Of a DNA stretch of 7,073 bases, positions 6,918 to 7,073 are shown in pieces. A program made the translations under genes and the position numbers. Below the pieces are notes generated by a model. That model worked only from the letters and a program-made list of their open reading frames with translations. It was not told the origin of the DNA and did no database searches. This stretch comes from an uncultured beta proteobacterium. GTDB lineage: Bacteria > Pseudomonadota > Gammaproteobacteria > Burkholderiales > Burkholderiaceae_B. The stretch is taken from positions 1-7,073 of the forward strand of contig CAIYCP010000476.1 of the NCBI GenBank assembly GCA_903924715.1, in the 5' to 3' direction. How positions within the stretch are numbered: position 1 is the first letter of the stretch; each line of letters opens with the position of its first letter.

Positions 6918-6922
6918 CGTGG

Positions 6923-6928
6923 TCTCCT
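6923..6928 (-). promoter_or_regulatory. Strong ribosome-binding site of the acyl-CoA dehydrogenase gene
   Basis: AGGAGA lies 5 bases before the ATG at 6917 in the 22-base gap after rnfH. It is the clearest Shine-Dalgarno sequence in the window and fixes this start; it suggests independent initiation, unlike the coupled hydrolase gene behind it. Confidence 0.8.
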
Positions 6929-6939
6929 GTCGTTCGGTC

Positions 6940-7073
6940 TTATACGGTTAAATCATCAATCGGCATTTTCTTTTTGATATTACGCACTTTTTCACGATGA
7001 ATAGCACGACGGCGCCGCGCAGCTTTTGGCTCGACAATGAGCGAGCGATAGATCTCGATTCGATCGCCCTCAC
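6940..7073 (-). CDS. rnfH: RnfH family (UPF0125) protein, C-terminal part only
   Basis: The last 43 codons of a gene that runs off the right edge of the window, ending in TAA at 6940-6942. The readable start, EGDRIEIYRSLIVEPKAARR, is the family signature seen in RnfH/YfjF proteins (G-DR-EIYRPL--DPK--RRRRA), which have a ubiquitin-like beta-grasp fold of about 100 residues. After this the chain is strongly basic (RRRRAIHREKVRNIKKK). The cellular role of the family is poorly defined; despite the name, a role in the Rnf electron-transport complex is not established. In betaproteobacteria the gene usually lies near ratA and smpB, which would be beyond the right edge if that order holds here. The N-terminal half cannot be assessed. 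It may be cotranscribed with the acyl-CoA dehydrogenase 22 bases downstream. Confidence 0.87.
   Translation of the reverse strand, partial: EGDRIEIYRSLIVEPKAARRRRAIHREKVRNIKKKMPIDDLTV

Noticed and set aside
7040..7073. Possible adapter at the right edge
   Set aside because: The last bases translate cleanly as the conserved RnfH segment EGDRIEIYR, and no AGATCGGAAG-like sequence is present, so this end is genomic.

Overview
The window looks like ordinary chromosomal housekeeping DNA from a betaproteobacterium, most likely of the order Burkholderiales. The evidence is the gene order (ygfZ divergent from mltG-tmk-holB-tatD), which is familiar in that order, together with a roughly balanced base composition and an rnfH-family gene next to a branched-chain acyl-CoA catabolism pair. 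The family or genus cannot be settled from the sequence. Coding density is very high: apart from a 55-bp divergent gap, a 28-bp convergent gap, a 22-bp gap and a 6-bp gap, every base is coding, and no stretch of 300 bases lacks a gene.

Layout. Bases 1-22 are not genomic: they match the 3' end of the Illumina TruSeq read-1 adapter with one T missing. A minus-strand block then reads, from right to left, mltG (2441-3457), tmk (1806-2444), holB (730-1809) and tatD (22-723, whose true 3' end is lost). mltG/tmk and tmk/holB overlap by ATGA, and holB/tatD are 6 bases apart, so the block is very probably one operon. It joins cell-wall elongation control (MltG), dTTP synthesis (Tmk), the replication clamp loader (HolB) and a TatD-family DNase. 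ygfZ (3513-4574), an iron-sulfur maintenance protein, is transcribed the other way from a shared 55-bp region. It meets, tail to tail, a second minus-strand unit: rnfH (3' part only, 6940-7073), an isobutyryl-CoA-type acyl-CoA dehydrogenase (5763-6917) and a 3-hydroxyisobutyryl-CoA hydrolase-like protein (4603-5766). The last two overlap by ATGA and fit two steps of valine breakdown. The hydratase step between them and the following dehydrogenases are not in this window.

I see no tRNA, rRNA, CRISPR array, insertion sequence, phage gene or unknown gene cassette. I found no previously undescribed system. The points most worth a second look are the adapter remnant, which creates a false stop codon in tatD; an in-frame A_AAA_AAA slippery heptamer in holB; and the placement of the valine-catabolism pair directly after rnfH.
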